Below are positions 1 to 6,141 of a stretch of DNA of 6,142 nt, piece by piece. A program made the position numbers and the translations under genes. The notes below the pieces were generated by a model. It saw only the letters and a list, made by a program, of their open reading frames with translations, did not search any database and was not told where the DNA came from. Source of the stretch: Thermoanaerobaculales bacterium (GTDB lineage: Bacteria; Acidobacteriota; Thermoanaerobaculia; Thermoanaerobaculales; Sulfomarinibacteraceae); contig JALOKS010000179.1 in NCBI GenBank assembly GCA_025456385.1, positions 1-6,142 on the forward strand, read 5' to 3'. Every line of letters starts with the position of its first letter. Within the stretch, counting starts at the first letter, position 1.

Positions 1-211
1 CAGGGCGATGACGTGGCGTCTGCTCCACCCGCAGACCTGATCGGGGAAGCATTCCCGAGCCCGGCCGGACGCTGGCGCTGTCCACTGCAGCTGCCACTGA
101 CCGCCGATCGCGGCGATCCGACCTCAGATATCCATCCGTTCGAAAATTCGAAATTCGAAATCGAGCAGTCACCACCTCACGGATTCAAGGCTGACCCGAA
201 CGTTCGAACGC
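1..211. other. Intergenic region downstream of the aldehyde dehydrogenase; no gene supported
   Basis: No convincing coding sequence is visible here on either strand. An open plus-strand frame runs from 13 to 429, but it is Arg/Ser/Pro-rich low-complexity translation and overlaps the real aldehyde dehydrogenase C-terminus, so it is a shadow. The stretch contains a short dyad (GATCGC-G-GCGATC, 106-118) and an AT-rich patch with repeated TTCGAA palindromes (137-210), annotated separately. No clear hairpin with a T-run follows the aldehyde dehydrogenase stop, so its terminator is not identified. Confidence 0.6.
137..210. repeat. Cluster of four TTCGAA palindromes in an AT-rich island
   Basis: TTCGAA occurs at 139-144, 147-152, 154-159 and 203-208. 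The first three fall in 21 bp with 7-8 bp periodicity. The last sits inside the 10-bp palindrome CGTTCGAACG (201-210), which overlaps CGAACGTTCG (197-206). The local AT content contrasts sharply with the surrounding GC-rich DNA. The cluster begins just after the aldehyde dehydrogenase stop codon. It could be an intergenic repeat, a protein-binding site or part of a poor terminator; the sequence does not decide between these. Confidence 0.5.
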
Positions 212-1844
212 CTACAGCAGCTTGTCGAGGTTGGCGAGCAGCGTCCCCTTGCGCACGCGCCGCCAGAAGCGGCGCGTCGTCGCGAGCGTGCCGAGGGTCT
301 TGTACCTACCGAGGCCGCGGCCGTAGAGCATGGGAAGCGCCGCGCCGAGAAAGCTCCCGAAGTCCTCGTCGTAGGGGTAGTACCACGGCATCGCCCGGTC
401 GCCGCCCGAGTCGCGCATCACGTACTTGAGGTTGACCATCTCGTGCAGCCCGAACTCGGTGCGCGCGGCCGATGCCGCTCTCCCCCACCCCACCCCAGGC
501 GCCGGTCGGTTCGGCGAAAGCGACCGCGTGGTCGTTGATCGTCACCACCCCGGCGTGAAGCTCGCGCTGGAGGCGGGCGGCGGTCGTCCTCGAGCGCGTC
601 CACCCGGAGGCGGTGAGGCCGAAGCGCGAGTCGTTGGCGCGGCGGACCCCCTCGTCGAGCGATGCCACCGGGACCATCGGCAGCAACGGACCGAAGGTCT
701 CCTCGCGCATCAGCTCCATGTCCTCGGTCACGCCCACCAGCACGGTCGGCGGGTAGAAGAACCCTGGCCCTTCCGGCCGCGCACCTCCGGTCAGCGCCGT
801 GGCGCCGCCCGCGAGCGCCTCGTCCACCTGGCGGGCCACGACGTCGCACTGGCCTCGCGTGGTCAGTGGTCCCATGTCGGTGTCAGGCCGCGTCGGGTCG
901 CCGACCTTGAGCTCGCGCGTCAGCTCGACCACCCGCGCGAGCAGGCGGTCGAAGATCGGCCGCTCGACGTAGGCGCGCTCGATCGAGGCGCAGGTCTGCC
1001 CACTGTTGACGAAGGCCCCCCACACCAGGCCGCGAGCCGTGCGCTCGAGCTCCGCGTCGGCCGCAACGACAGCGGCGTCGTTGCCCCCGAGCTCGAGCTG
1101 CGCCGGCACCAGGCGCTCGGCGCAGCGCCGGGCCACGTGCCGGCCGACGTCCACGGAGCCGGTGAAGAGGACCTTGACCACCTGCGGGTGGTCGAGCATC
1201 GCGTCGGTGGCCGCCCCGGGCAGCGCCACGGCGTTGATGACCCCGGGCGGGAAGCCCGCCCGCCGCGCCATGTCGGCGAGCGCGAGACCGGTCAGCACCG
1301 TCGCCGAGGCGGGCTTGAAGACCACTGTGTTGCCGGCGCCGACCGCCGGGGCGAGCTCGGCGATCGGAATGCCGACCGGATAGTTCCAGGGTGTGACGAC
1401 CGCGAGCACCCCCAACGGGTCGAGGCGGTAGCCGGCCTCCCAGTGGGCGAACAGGAGCTGGTGCGGTCGCACCGGGCGGAAGGCGAGCAGCTCGCCGAGC
1501 CGCCCCGAGTAGAACTTGAGCGCCTCGAGCGCCGGAAAGACGTCGACCAGCAGCGCCTCGCTCACCGGCTTGCCGCCCTCGCGCGAGACGAGCTGCGCCA
1601 GCTCCTCGCTCTCGGCGAGCATGATCTCGAGCCAACGCGCCAGCAGCCGCTGCCGCTCCTCCACCGCCGTCCGCGACCAGGTCGGGAAGGCCTCGACGGC
1701 GGCCGCCACCGCGTCCCGCGCGCCCCCTGCGTCCAGTGCCGAGACCGTCGCGATCTCGGTCTCCGTGGCGGGGTTCAAGCTCGCGATGGCGAGCGGGCCT
1801 TCGACGTCGAGGTTGCGAACGATGGAGCATCTCTGGAGCTTCAT
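212..1844 (-). CDS. NAD(P)-dependent aldehyde dehydrogenase with C-terminal extension, frameshifted near 455-467
   Basis: Aldehyde dehydrogenase superfamily enzyme, expected to oxidise an aldehyde to the acid with NAD(P)+. Visible from the ATG at 1844: PWN (N154), FKPAS (K177), FTGS cofactor loop (227-230), general base in LELGG (E251), catalytic cysteine in SGQTC (C285), EETFGP (E382) and GGVGESGIGR (451-460). After His462 the frame is lost. The original frame runs about 50 unrelated Arg-rich residues to a stop at 306, while the proper continuation (EFGLHEMVNLKYV, then PWYYPYDE and a cationic tail) is in another frame ending at 212. The full product would be about 543-545 residues, longer than the usual ~480-500 because of the tail. 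The gene starts 34 nt after the phospholipase stop, with no clear Shine-Dalgarno site. The substrate is unknown; the succinate-semialdehyde/broad-specificity branch is a guess. It is either a pseudogene or intact with a base error. Confidence 0.87.
455..467 (-). other. Frameshift site in the aldehyde dehydrogenase gene
   Basis: On the minus strand, codons through GIGRAH (ending at 459) are in one frame and EFGLHEM (starting at 457) is in another, with a single C between them. The net change is -2 or +1. The sequence here is a CG dinucleotide run (CGCGCGCACCGAG). Loss of one dinucleotide, or gain of one base, would explain it. Aldehyde dehydrogenases commonly read G-x-GR-x-H-(1-2 residues)-FGL at this point, which supports a simple small indel. 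Confidence 0.85.
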
Positions 1845-1878
1845 GGCCGCATTGTAGTCCAGCGCGGCGAGCCCCGGA

Positions 1879-2703
1879 TCAGGCCTCGAGCCGGGCACGC
1901 AGGCCATCCGCGCGCGCGCCGACGACCACCGGGCCCGCGCCACGCGCGGCGGCCTCGATCGCCGCCCGCATGTCCGCGGCGCCGAGGTCGATCGCCGGGC
2001 GGATCCTCTCCCACGCCATCGTCCACCGCCCGACCGGCAGCGGCGCGCTCGGCGTCACGAGGACCAGGCGCTCAGCGCGCCGGCTCGCGGCGAGCTCGCG
2101 CTCGAGCTCCGCGAGGCCGTGCGGCGAGCAGGCCGCGACCCAGAGCTCGTCGAAACGGCCCTCCGGCACCATCCGGAACGGCACGCGGTGGACCAGGCCG
2201 CCGTCGAGGTAGCGCTCGCCGTCGATCGCGATCGCGGCGCGCCAGCCGTTGATCCACGGGACGAAGCTGGTGGCGCGCAGCATCAGCCCGAGCTGCTCGG
2301 CGCTGGCGGCGCTGCGGCTCGAGAGACAGCGCAGCTCGGTCTTCGGCAGCGGCAGGCCCGGGGCGACGATCCGTGCGGCCGCGACCACCACCTCGGCGGC
2401 GGAGGTGCGCGCGGCCTCGAGATCCATCGTGCGCAGGGTGATCTCGCGGATCAGCCGGTCGACGGTGCGCAGTCTCCCGAAGGAGGCCCACGGGTGCGGT
2501 GCCACGCGCCAACGGTCGGCCTGGCGCCAGGAGTCGATCAGGGCCGCCGGGTCGCCGGCGGCGAACCAGGCGGCGGCGATGCCGCCCGCCGACACCCCGG
2601 CCATCAGCTCGAACTCGATTCCGGCCTCCATGAGCGGCTCGAGGAAGCCCGCGTAGTAGGCGCCGCGGTTGGCGCCCGAGGCCATCAGGAGGGCCCGGCG
2701 CAC
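1879..2703 (-). CDS. Patatin-like phospholipase family protein
   Basis: A 274-residue serine hydrolase of the patatin family, which uses a Ser-Asp dyad to cleave acyl esters of lipids. Visible: first strand and oxyanion loop ALLMASGANRGA (5-15), nucleophile elbow GVSAGG (S38), and the YLDGG motif carrying the catalytic Asp (D167). The oxyanion loop is SGANRG, where the family normally has GGGxRG; the Arg and last Gly are kept. The GTG at 2703 is chosen because it sits directly before the first beta strand, 4 nt after the dehydrogenase stop, and has GAGGG (2712-2716) 8 nt upstream. An open frame extends further upstream to 2970, but it is only a shadow of the dehydrogenase gene. An internal ATG at 2685 would cut into the first strand. 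No signal peptide is seen, so a cytoplasmic protein is likely. Tight coupling to the dehydrogenase implies co-transcription and probably translational coupling. Confidence 0.88.
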   Translation of the reverse strand: MRRALLMASGANRGAYYAGFLEPLMEAGIEFELMAGVSAGGIAAAWFAAGDPAALIDSWRQADRWRVAPHPWASFGRLRTVDRLIREITLRTMDLEAARTSAAEVVVAAARIVAPGLPLPKTELRCLSSRSAASAEQLGLMLRATSFVPWINGWRAAIAIDGERYLDGGLVHRVPFRMVPEGRFDELWVAACSPHGLAELERELAASRRAERLVLVTPSAPLPVGRWTMAWERIRPAIDLGAADMRAAIEAAARGAGPVVVGARADGLRARLEA

Positions 2704-2707
2704 GCCG

Positions 2708-3484
2708 TCAGCCCTCGCGATGGACGTGGACCGCCCCGGCCTGCTCCGACGGCAGGAGCACCATCTCGCGCACGTTGGCATGGGCGGGACGAGTCGCGCA
2801 GAACAGCACCGCCTCCGCCACGTCCCTCGAATGCAGCGGCTCGATGCCCTTGTACACGGCCTTCGCCCGCTCCGCGTCGCCGTGGAAACGCACCAACGCG
2901 AACTCGGTGTCCACCATCCCGGGATCCACGGTGGAGACCCGCACGCCCGCGCCGAGGGTGTCGATCGCAACGCCCCGCGTGAGTGCCGCCACCGCGTGCT
3001 TGGTCGCGCAGTAGACGTTGCCGCCGCGGTAGACCTCGTGGCCGGCGATGGAACCGATCATGATCACGTGGCCCCTGCCGCGGGCCACCATCCCCGGCAG
3101 CACCGCCCGCGTCACGTAGAGCAGTCCTTTGAGATTGGTGTCGATCATCTCCTCCCAGTCGGTGACCTCGTCCTCGTGCAGCGGCGCCAAACCGCGCGCG
3201 AGGCCGGCGTTGTTGACCAGGATGTCGATCTCCGACCAGGGGGCGGAGAGGCTGCCGATCCAGCGCTCGACGCCCTCGCGGTCGCGCACGTCCAGCTCTT
3301 CGGTCACCACGTCGGCGCGGTGGCTCGCGCGGAGCACCTCGGCCAGTGCGTCCAGCCTCTCCTTCCGCCGCGCCACCAGCAACAACCGGCACCCGACCGC
3401 CGCGAAGGCTTCGGCGCAGGCCGCACCGATCCCGCTCGAGGCCCCGGTCACCAGCACGCAGCGATGGGCGAGGTCCACAACCAT
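2708..3484 (-). CDS. YdfG-like NADP-dependent short-chain dehydrogenase/reductase
   Basis: A 258-residue classical short-chain dehydrogenase. Numbered from the ATG at 3484: TGASSGIG nucleotide-binding motif (13-20), an Arg pair after the second strand (R39, R40) that indicates NADP(H), NNAG (91-94), and the catalytic tetrad N117, S145, Y158, K162. The stretches IDILVNNAGLA, DWEEMIDTN-KGL, TRAVLPGMV and GGNVY-ATK closely resemble E. coli YdfG, which acts on 3-hydroxy acids such as 3-hydroxypropionate/malonic semialdehyde, L-allo-threonine and serine. The same substrate here is an inference. The length matches the family (~250). A GTG at 3493 also opens the frame, but it lies inside a perfect Shine-Dalgarno (3490-3497), so ATG 3484 is preferred. 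It is the first gene after a terminator and probably heads the dehydrogenase-phospholipase-aldehyde dehydrogenase unit. Confidence 0.93.
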   Translation of the reverse strand: MVVDLAHRCVLVTGASSGIGAACAEAFAAVGCRLLLVARRKERLDALAEVLRASHRADVVTEELDVRDREGVERWIGSLSAPWSEIDILVNNAGLARGLAPLHEDEVTDWEEMIDTNLKGLLYVTRAVLPGMVARGRGHVIMIGSIAGHEVYRGGNVYCATKHAVAALTRGVAIDTLGAGVRVSTVDPGMVDTEFALVRFHGDAERAKAVYKGIEPLHSRDVAEAVLFCATRPAHANVREMVLLPSEQAGAVHVHREG

Positions 3485-3489
3485 ATCCG

Positions 3490-3497
3490 TCACCTCC
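3490..3497 (-). promoter_or_regulatory. Shine-Dalgarno site that fixes the dehydrogenase start
   Basis: The minus strand reads GGAGGTGA, an excellent match to the anti-Shine-Dalgarno sequence, with 5 nt from its end to the ATG at 3484 (8 nt from the GGAGG core). The alternative upstream GTG (3491-3493) is part of this element and so is very unlikely to be the start codon. Confidence 0.85.
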
Positions 3498-3533
3498 GCG
3501 GCGCGGCCGCCGCCGCCATTCTAGACACGACAA

Positions 3534-3559
3534 CGCGCCCCGGTCGGAACCGGGGCGCG
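3534..3559 (-). terminator. Intrinsic-type terminator hairpin after the exported-protein gene
   Basis: A perfect 11-bp inverted repeat (CGCGCCCCGGT / ACCGGGGCGCG) with a 4-nt loop starts 28 nt past the stop codon at 3587. On the minus strand it is followed by TTGTCGTGTCT, a moderately T-rich tail rather than a clean run. The plus-strand side has no T-run, so termination is expected for leftward transcription. It separates the sigma-54-driven gene from the dehydrogenase unit. Confidence 0.78.
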
Positions 3560-3586
3560 CGAAAGCTGGCCGCGGGCCGATCGCGA

Positions 3587-4351
3587 TCAGTCGCCGGCGT
3601 CTCCGTCCTTCTCCACGACCGTGACCCGAACCACCTTGTGCACCGGCTCTTCGACCTTTGTCATCACGCAGCCCGTGACCGGGTCGGTGTAGCTGTCGAG
3701 CAGGCCATCGGCCTCTTTCACGGTCAGCATCGAGCCGGTCTCCTCGCAGCGGAAGCGGACCATCCCGTCGTCGAACGGCCCGAGGCGCTTGACGATGATC
3801 GGATGGTCGCCGCCGCTCCCGTCGACCCAGGTCGCGCCTTCGCCGCCTCCCACGATGTCGATCGTCTGCAGGCGGTCGCCGTACTTCTCCTCGATCGCCT
3901 CGATGTCGATCGAGCCGTCCGGAGTGCGGGCGATGACGACGTCCTCGGTGGCGCCCTCACCCTCGCCCACGAACACGAGCGTGCGCTCGCAGCCTTCCTC
4001 CGACCCGCCGTCACCGCGCTTGATCACGATAAACTGCTGGCTCCCCTCGCCCGCCTCCTTGTCCACCCAGGTCATGGCCTCGTCGCCCCCCTCGTGCACG
4101 AGGGCCAGGCGATCGCCGACGCGCGTGACCGTGATCGGGTGGCCGCCGACCTCGTACGAACGCACCTCGCCCTCGGCGAGGTCGTCGAGGCCGATCACCT
4201 CGGTGACGCCGTTGACATCGACCGTGATCTCGCGCCCGTCCTGGTTGCGGACCTCGACCTTGAGGGCCGAGCCGTCGGCGAGTGCCCACAGCGCGCCCAC
4301 CACCAGGATCAGCGCCGCCGCCACCAGATATCTGCTCCACTGGATCTTCAT
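3587..4351 (-). CDS. Unrecognised exported or membrane-anchored acidic protein, putative sigma-54 target
   Basis: A 254-residue protein of a family I do not recognise. It starts with a short positive segment (K2, R7) and a hydrophobic stretch at about 8-25 ending in ALA-DG, which fits either a signal peptide (cleavage near 25/26) or an N-terminal membrane anchor. The rest is acidic, beta-rich in appearance and should lie outside the cytoplasm. Two segments look alike: TWVD...FIVIKR (94-112) and TWVD...HPIIVKR (174-189). A third, HPITVTR (71-77), resembles their second half, suggesting internal repeats. There are three cysteines (121, 202, 228), the last two in a C-terminal part of different character. 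The ATG at 4351 has GGAGGT (4359-4364) 7 nt upstream. The gene follows the two-component regulator gene, has its own sigma-54 promoter and ends at a strong hairpin. A role in envelope sensing or response is inferred from context only. Confidence 0.85.
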   Translation of the reverse strand: MKIQWSRYLVAAALILVVGALWALADGSALKVEVRNQDGREITVDVNGVTEVIGLDDLAEGEVRSYEVGGHPITVTRVGDRLALVHEGGDEAMTWVDKEAGEGSQQFIVIKRGDGGSEEGCERTLVFVGEGEGATEDVVIARTPDGSIDIEAIEEKYGDRLQTIDIVGGGEGATWVDGSGGDHPIIVKRLGPFDDGMVRFRCEETGSMLTVKEADGLLDSYTDPVTGCVMTKVEEPVHKVVRVTVVEKDGDAGD

Positions 4352-4358
4352 GCTCGTG

Positions 4359-4364
4359 ACCTCC
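4359..4364 (-). promoter_or_regulatory. Shine-Dalgarno site of the exported-protein gene
   Basis: The minus strand reads GGAGGT, 7 nt before the ATG at 4351. The motif and spacing strongly support this start, which also places the hydrophobic segment correctly at the N-terminus. Confidence 0.8.
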
Positions 4365-4416
4365 GTGTGCTGCGGGCTCGCGTGCTCGCGCGCCCGGCTT
4401 CGATAGCCTACCGATC

Positions 4417-4432
4417 AGCAAACCCCGTGCCA
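4417..4432 (-). promoter_or_regulatory. Sigma-54 (RpoN) -24/-12 promoter
   Basis: The minus strand reads TGGCACGGGGTTTGCT. It matches the RpoN consensus TGGCACG-N4-TTGC(A/T) at every defined position, with the required 10 bp between the GG of the -24 element and the GC of the -12 element. Transcription would start near 4406, leaving a leader of about 55 nt before the exported-protein gene. The site lies in the only substantial gap between the response regulator and that gene, pointing toward the gene. The adjacent regulator has the sigma-54 contact loop, which supports function. No footprint or transcript data are available here. Confidence 0.85.
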
Positions 4433-4440
4433 GAGCGGCG

Positions 4441-4461
4441 GGTGCCGGCAGGTCCGGCACC
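4441..4461. repeat. 8-bp inverted repeat between regulator stop and sigma-54 promoter
   Basis: GGTGCCGG and CCGGCACC flank a 5-nt spacer (4449-4453), a perfect dyad. It lies 17 nt after the response regulator stop, so it could be a terminator for the two-component operon, but no T-run follows on the minus strand. Its position just upstream of the -24 element also allows a protein-binding role. I cannot separate these. Confidence 0.5.
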
Positions 4462-4472
4462 ATCCCTGAACC

Positions 4473-4509
4473 GGGAGCTCAGCTCCCCATCTCGGGAGCT
4501 TCGTCTCCC
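4473..4509. promoter_or_regulatory. Candidate upstream activating site: two tandem GGGAG-CTCCC dyads
   Basis: GGGAG-N5-CTCCC (4473-4487, symmetric over 15 bp as GGGAGCT-C-AGCTCCC) is followed by GGGAG-N6-CTCCC (4494-4509). The two begin 21 bp apart, close to two helical turns. They lie about 67-103 bp upstream of the predicted sigma-54 start, within the range usual for activators of the NtrC family, whose FIS-type HTH dimers bind dyads. They overlap the last codons and stop of the regulator gene. That they are the regulator's own operators is an inference. Confidence 0.5.
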
Positions 4510-5870
4510 TGCTTCGCCATGCCGTGCTTCTCGAGACGGTACAGGAAGGCCTTGTAGCCGAGGCCGAGCAGCCGGGCCGCCGCCGCCCGGTTGCCGCGCG
4601 ACCGCTCGAGGGCCTGGCGGAGGAGGTCGGCTTCGAGGCCGTCCCAATCCACACCCTCCGCCGGCAGGCGGAACGGGCTCGCGCCGCCGGCGGAGCGCCG
4701 CAGCTCCGGAGGCAGGTCCTCGATCGAGACCTCGCCGTTCTCCGCCAGCAGCACCAGACGCTCGATCGCATTGGCGAGCTCGCGCACGTTGCCGGGCCAA
4801 CCGTGGGCCATGAGCGCGCGCAGGACCGCCGCCGGCAGCGGGCGCACCTCGATGCCGTGCCGCGCCGAGGCCTGCTCCAGGAAGGCCGCCGCCAGGAGCG
4901 GCACGTCGTCGAGCCGCTCCCGCAGTGGCGGCAGCTCGACGGGGACCACGTTCAGCCGGTAGTAGAGGTCCTCGCGGAAGCCGCCCTCGGCGACCAGGGC
5001 GGCGAGGTCACGGTTCGAGGCCGCGATCACCCGCACGTCGCATCCGACCTCGCCGTTGCCGCCGACCCGCGTGAAGCGGCGCTCCTGGAGGACCCGCAGC
5101 AGCGTGGCCTGCAGCGGCAGCGGCATCGAGGCGATCTCGTCGAGGAAGAGCGTGCCGCCGGCCGCCTCCTCGAAGCGTCCCTCGCGCCGTCGGTGCGCCC
5201 CGGTGAAGGAGCCCTTCTCGTGACCGAAGAGCTCGCTCTCGATCAGGGTCTCGGGGATGGCCGCGCAGTTGACGGCGACGAAAGGCCCCTGCGCGCGCCG
5301 GCTCGAGCGGTGCAGGGTGCGCGCCACCAGCTCTTTGCCGGTGCCCGACTCACCGAGCACCAGCACCGTGGCATCGGTCGCGGCCACCTTGTCGATGGTC
5401 CGGTAGAGGCGGAGCATCGGCTCCGAGCGGCCGATCAGCTCGCCGCAGCGATCGCCGACCCGGATCGCCTCGCGCAGCGCGAGGTTCTCGCGCTCGAGGC
5501 TCTTGGTGCGCAGCGCCCGCCGGGCCGCGATCAGCAGCGCCTCGCGCTCGAAAGGTTTGCCGAGGTAGTCGTCGGCGCCGCGCCGGATCGCCTCGACGGC
5601 GTGCGCGATCGAACCGTAGGCCGTCATGACGATGAACGCGCAGCCGAGAGCCCGCTCGCGCACCTCGTCAAGGAGTGCACCGCCGTCCCGCCCCGGCATC
5701 CGCCAGTCGCAGAGAATGAGATCAGGCACCACCTCGGCGATCTCGGCCAGAGCCTCGTCGACGGTGGCCGCCTGGCGGACCGCCAACCCTTCCCGCTCGA
5801 GAATCTCCGCGACCAGGCGCCGCTGCGCGGCCTCGTCCTCGACCAGCAGCACCGAGGGCCGCTCAGCCAC
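4479..5870 (-). CDS. NtrC-family sigma-54-dependent response regulator
   Basis: A 463-residue cytoplasmic transcription activator with three domains. Receiver (about 5-120): acidic pair E11/D12, phospho-acceptor D55 in LILCDWRMP, T83 and K105. AAA+ domain (about 144-370): Walker A GESGTGKE (173-180), sigma-54 contact loop GSFTGA (220-225, Ser in place of the usual Ala), Walker B GTLFLDEI (D244, E245), FREDLYYRLNVVP with R299 and R305, and HGWPGNVREL. FIS-type HTH (about 411-450): GNRAAAARLLGLGYKAFLYRL. Every element expected of an active protein is present. The GTG at 5870 is chosen because it directly precedes the receiver and overlaps the kinase stop by 8 nt; the frame upstream of it codes only kinase shadow. 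Phosphorylation by the partner kinase should allow ATP-driven opening of sigma-54 promoters, of which one lies just downstream. Confidence 0.95.
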   Translation of the reverse strand: MAERPSVLLVEDEAAQRRLVAEILEREGLAVRQAATVDEALAEIAEVVPDLILCDWRMPGRDGGALLDEVRERALGCAFIVMTAYGSIAHAVEAIRRGADDYLGKPFEREALLIAARRALRTKSLERENLALREAIRVGDRCGELIGRSEPMLRLYRTIDKVAATDATVLVLGESGTGKELVARTLHRSSRRAQGPFVAVNCAAIPETLIESELFGHEKGSFTGAHRRREGRFEEAAGGTLFLDEIASMPLPLQATLLRVLQERRFTRVGGNGEVGCDVRVIAASNRDLAALVAEGGFREDLYYRLNVVPVELPPLRERLDDVPLLAAAFLEQASARHGIEVRPLPAAVLRALMAHGWPGNVRELANAIERLVLLAENGEVSIEDLPPELRRSAGGASPFRLPAEGVDWDGLEADLLRQALERSRGNRAAAARLLGLGYKAFLYRLEKHGMAKQGDEAPEMGS

Positions 5871-6141
5871 GACCCTGCCCGTCGCCGCCCGGCTCGCCGC
5901 CCGGCGCGATCCGCAGGCGGACGGTGACAACGGTGCCACCTCCGTCGCGGTCTGCGACCTCGAGCGAGCCGCCGTGCATACCGACCACCAGCTGCCGGGC
6001 CAGGAAGAGGCCCATGCCGGAGCCGCCGACCTTGGTGGTCACGTGCGGGTGGAACAGACGCTCTTTGACCTCCGGCGGCAGGCCGGGACCGGCGTCGGCG
6101 ATGCGCACCACCGCCCACCCCGCCTCCTCGCGCAGCTCGAG
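5863..6141 (-). CDS. Sensor histidine kinase, C-terminal end (partial)
   Basis: Only the last 92 residues are in the window; the rest lies beyond the right edge. They form the C-terminal half of a HATPase_c ATP-binding domain: G1 box DAGPGLPPE, F box LFHPHVTTK, and G2 box GGSGMGLFLARQLV, followed by the usual final strands (GGSLEVADRDGGGTVVTVRL) and a short Gly-rich tail. The type resembles NtrB-like kinases, commonly paired with NtrC-family regulators. The dimerisation/phospho-acceptor and sensor domains cannot be seen, so the signal is unknown. The stop overlaps the start of the response regulator by 8 nt, which indicates an operon, translational coupling and a cognate pair. Confidence 0.93.
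   Translation of the reverse strand, partial: LELREEAGWAVVRIADAGPGLPPEVKERLFHPHVTTKVGGSGMGLFLARQLVVGMHGGSLEVADRDGGGTVVTVRLRIAPGGEPGGDGQGRG

Noticed and set aside
73..89. Sigma-54-like sequence TGGCGC...CTGCA on the plus strand
   Set aside because: The spacing between GG and GC is 11 rather than 10 bp, the TTGC element is CTGC, and there is no gene downstream on that strand.
426..2252. 608-residue open frame on the plus strand
   Set aside because: It is antisense to the aldehyde dehydrogenase and patatin genes, whose catalytic motifs are clear. The translation is low-complexity and Arg-rich with no recognisable family.
3518..3549. Possible sigma-70 promoter for the dehydrogenase unit (TAGAAT at 3518-3523 on the minus strand)
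   Set aside because: The -10-like hexamer is well placed for a short leader, but the best -35-like sequence (TTCCGA) is a poor match, at 20 bp spacing, and lies inside the terminator hairpin. Not strong enough to annotate.
2669..4813. 714-residue open frame on the plus strand
   Set aside because: It runs antisense across the dehydrogenase, exported-protein and regulator genes. Its His/Asp/Arg/Ala-rich translation shows no domain motifs. Long antisense frames are expected in very GC-rich DNA.
4524..5927. 467-residue open frame on the plus strand
   Set aside because: It is the mirror of the response regulator gene; all conserved receiver, AAA+ and HTH motifs are on the minus strand.
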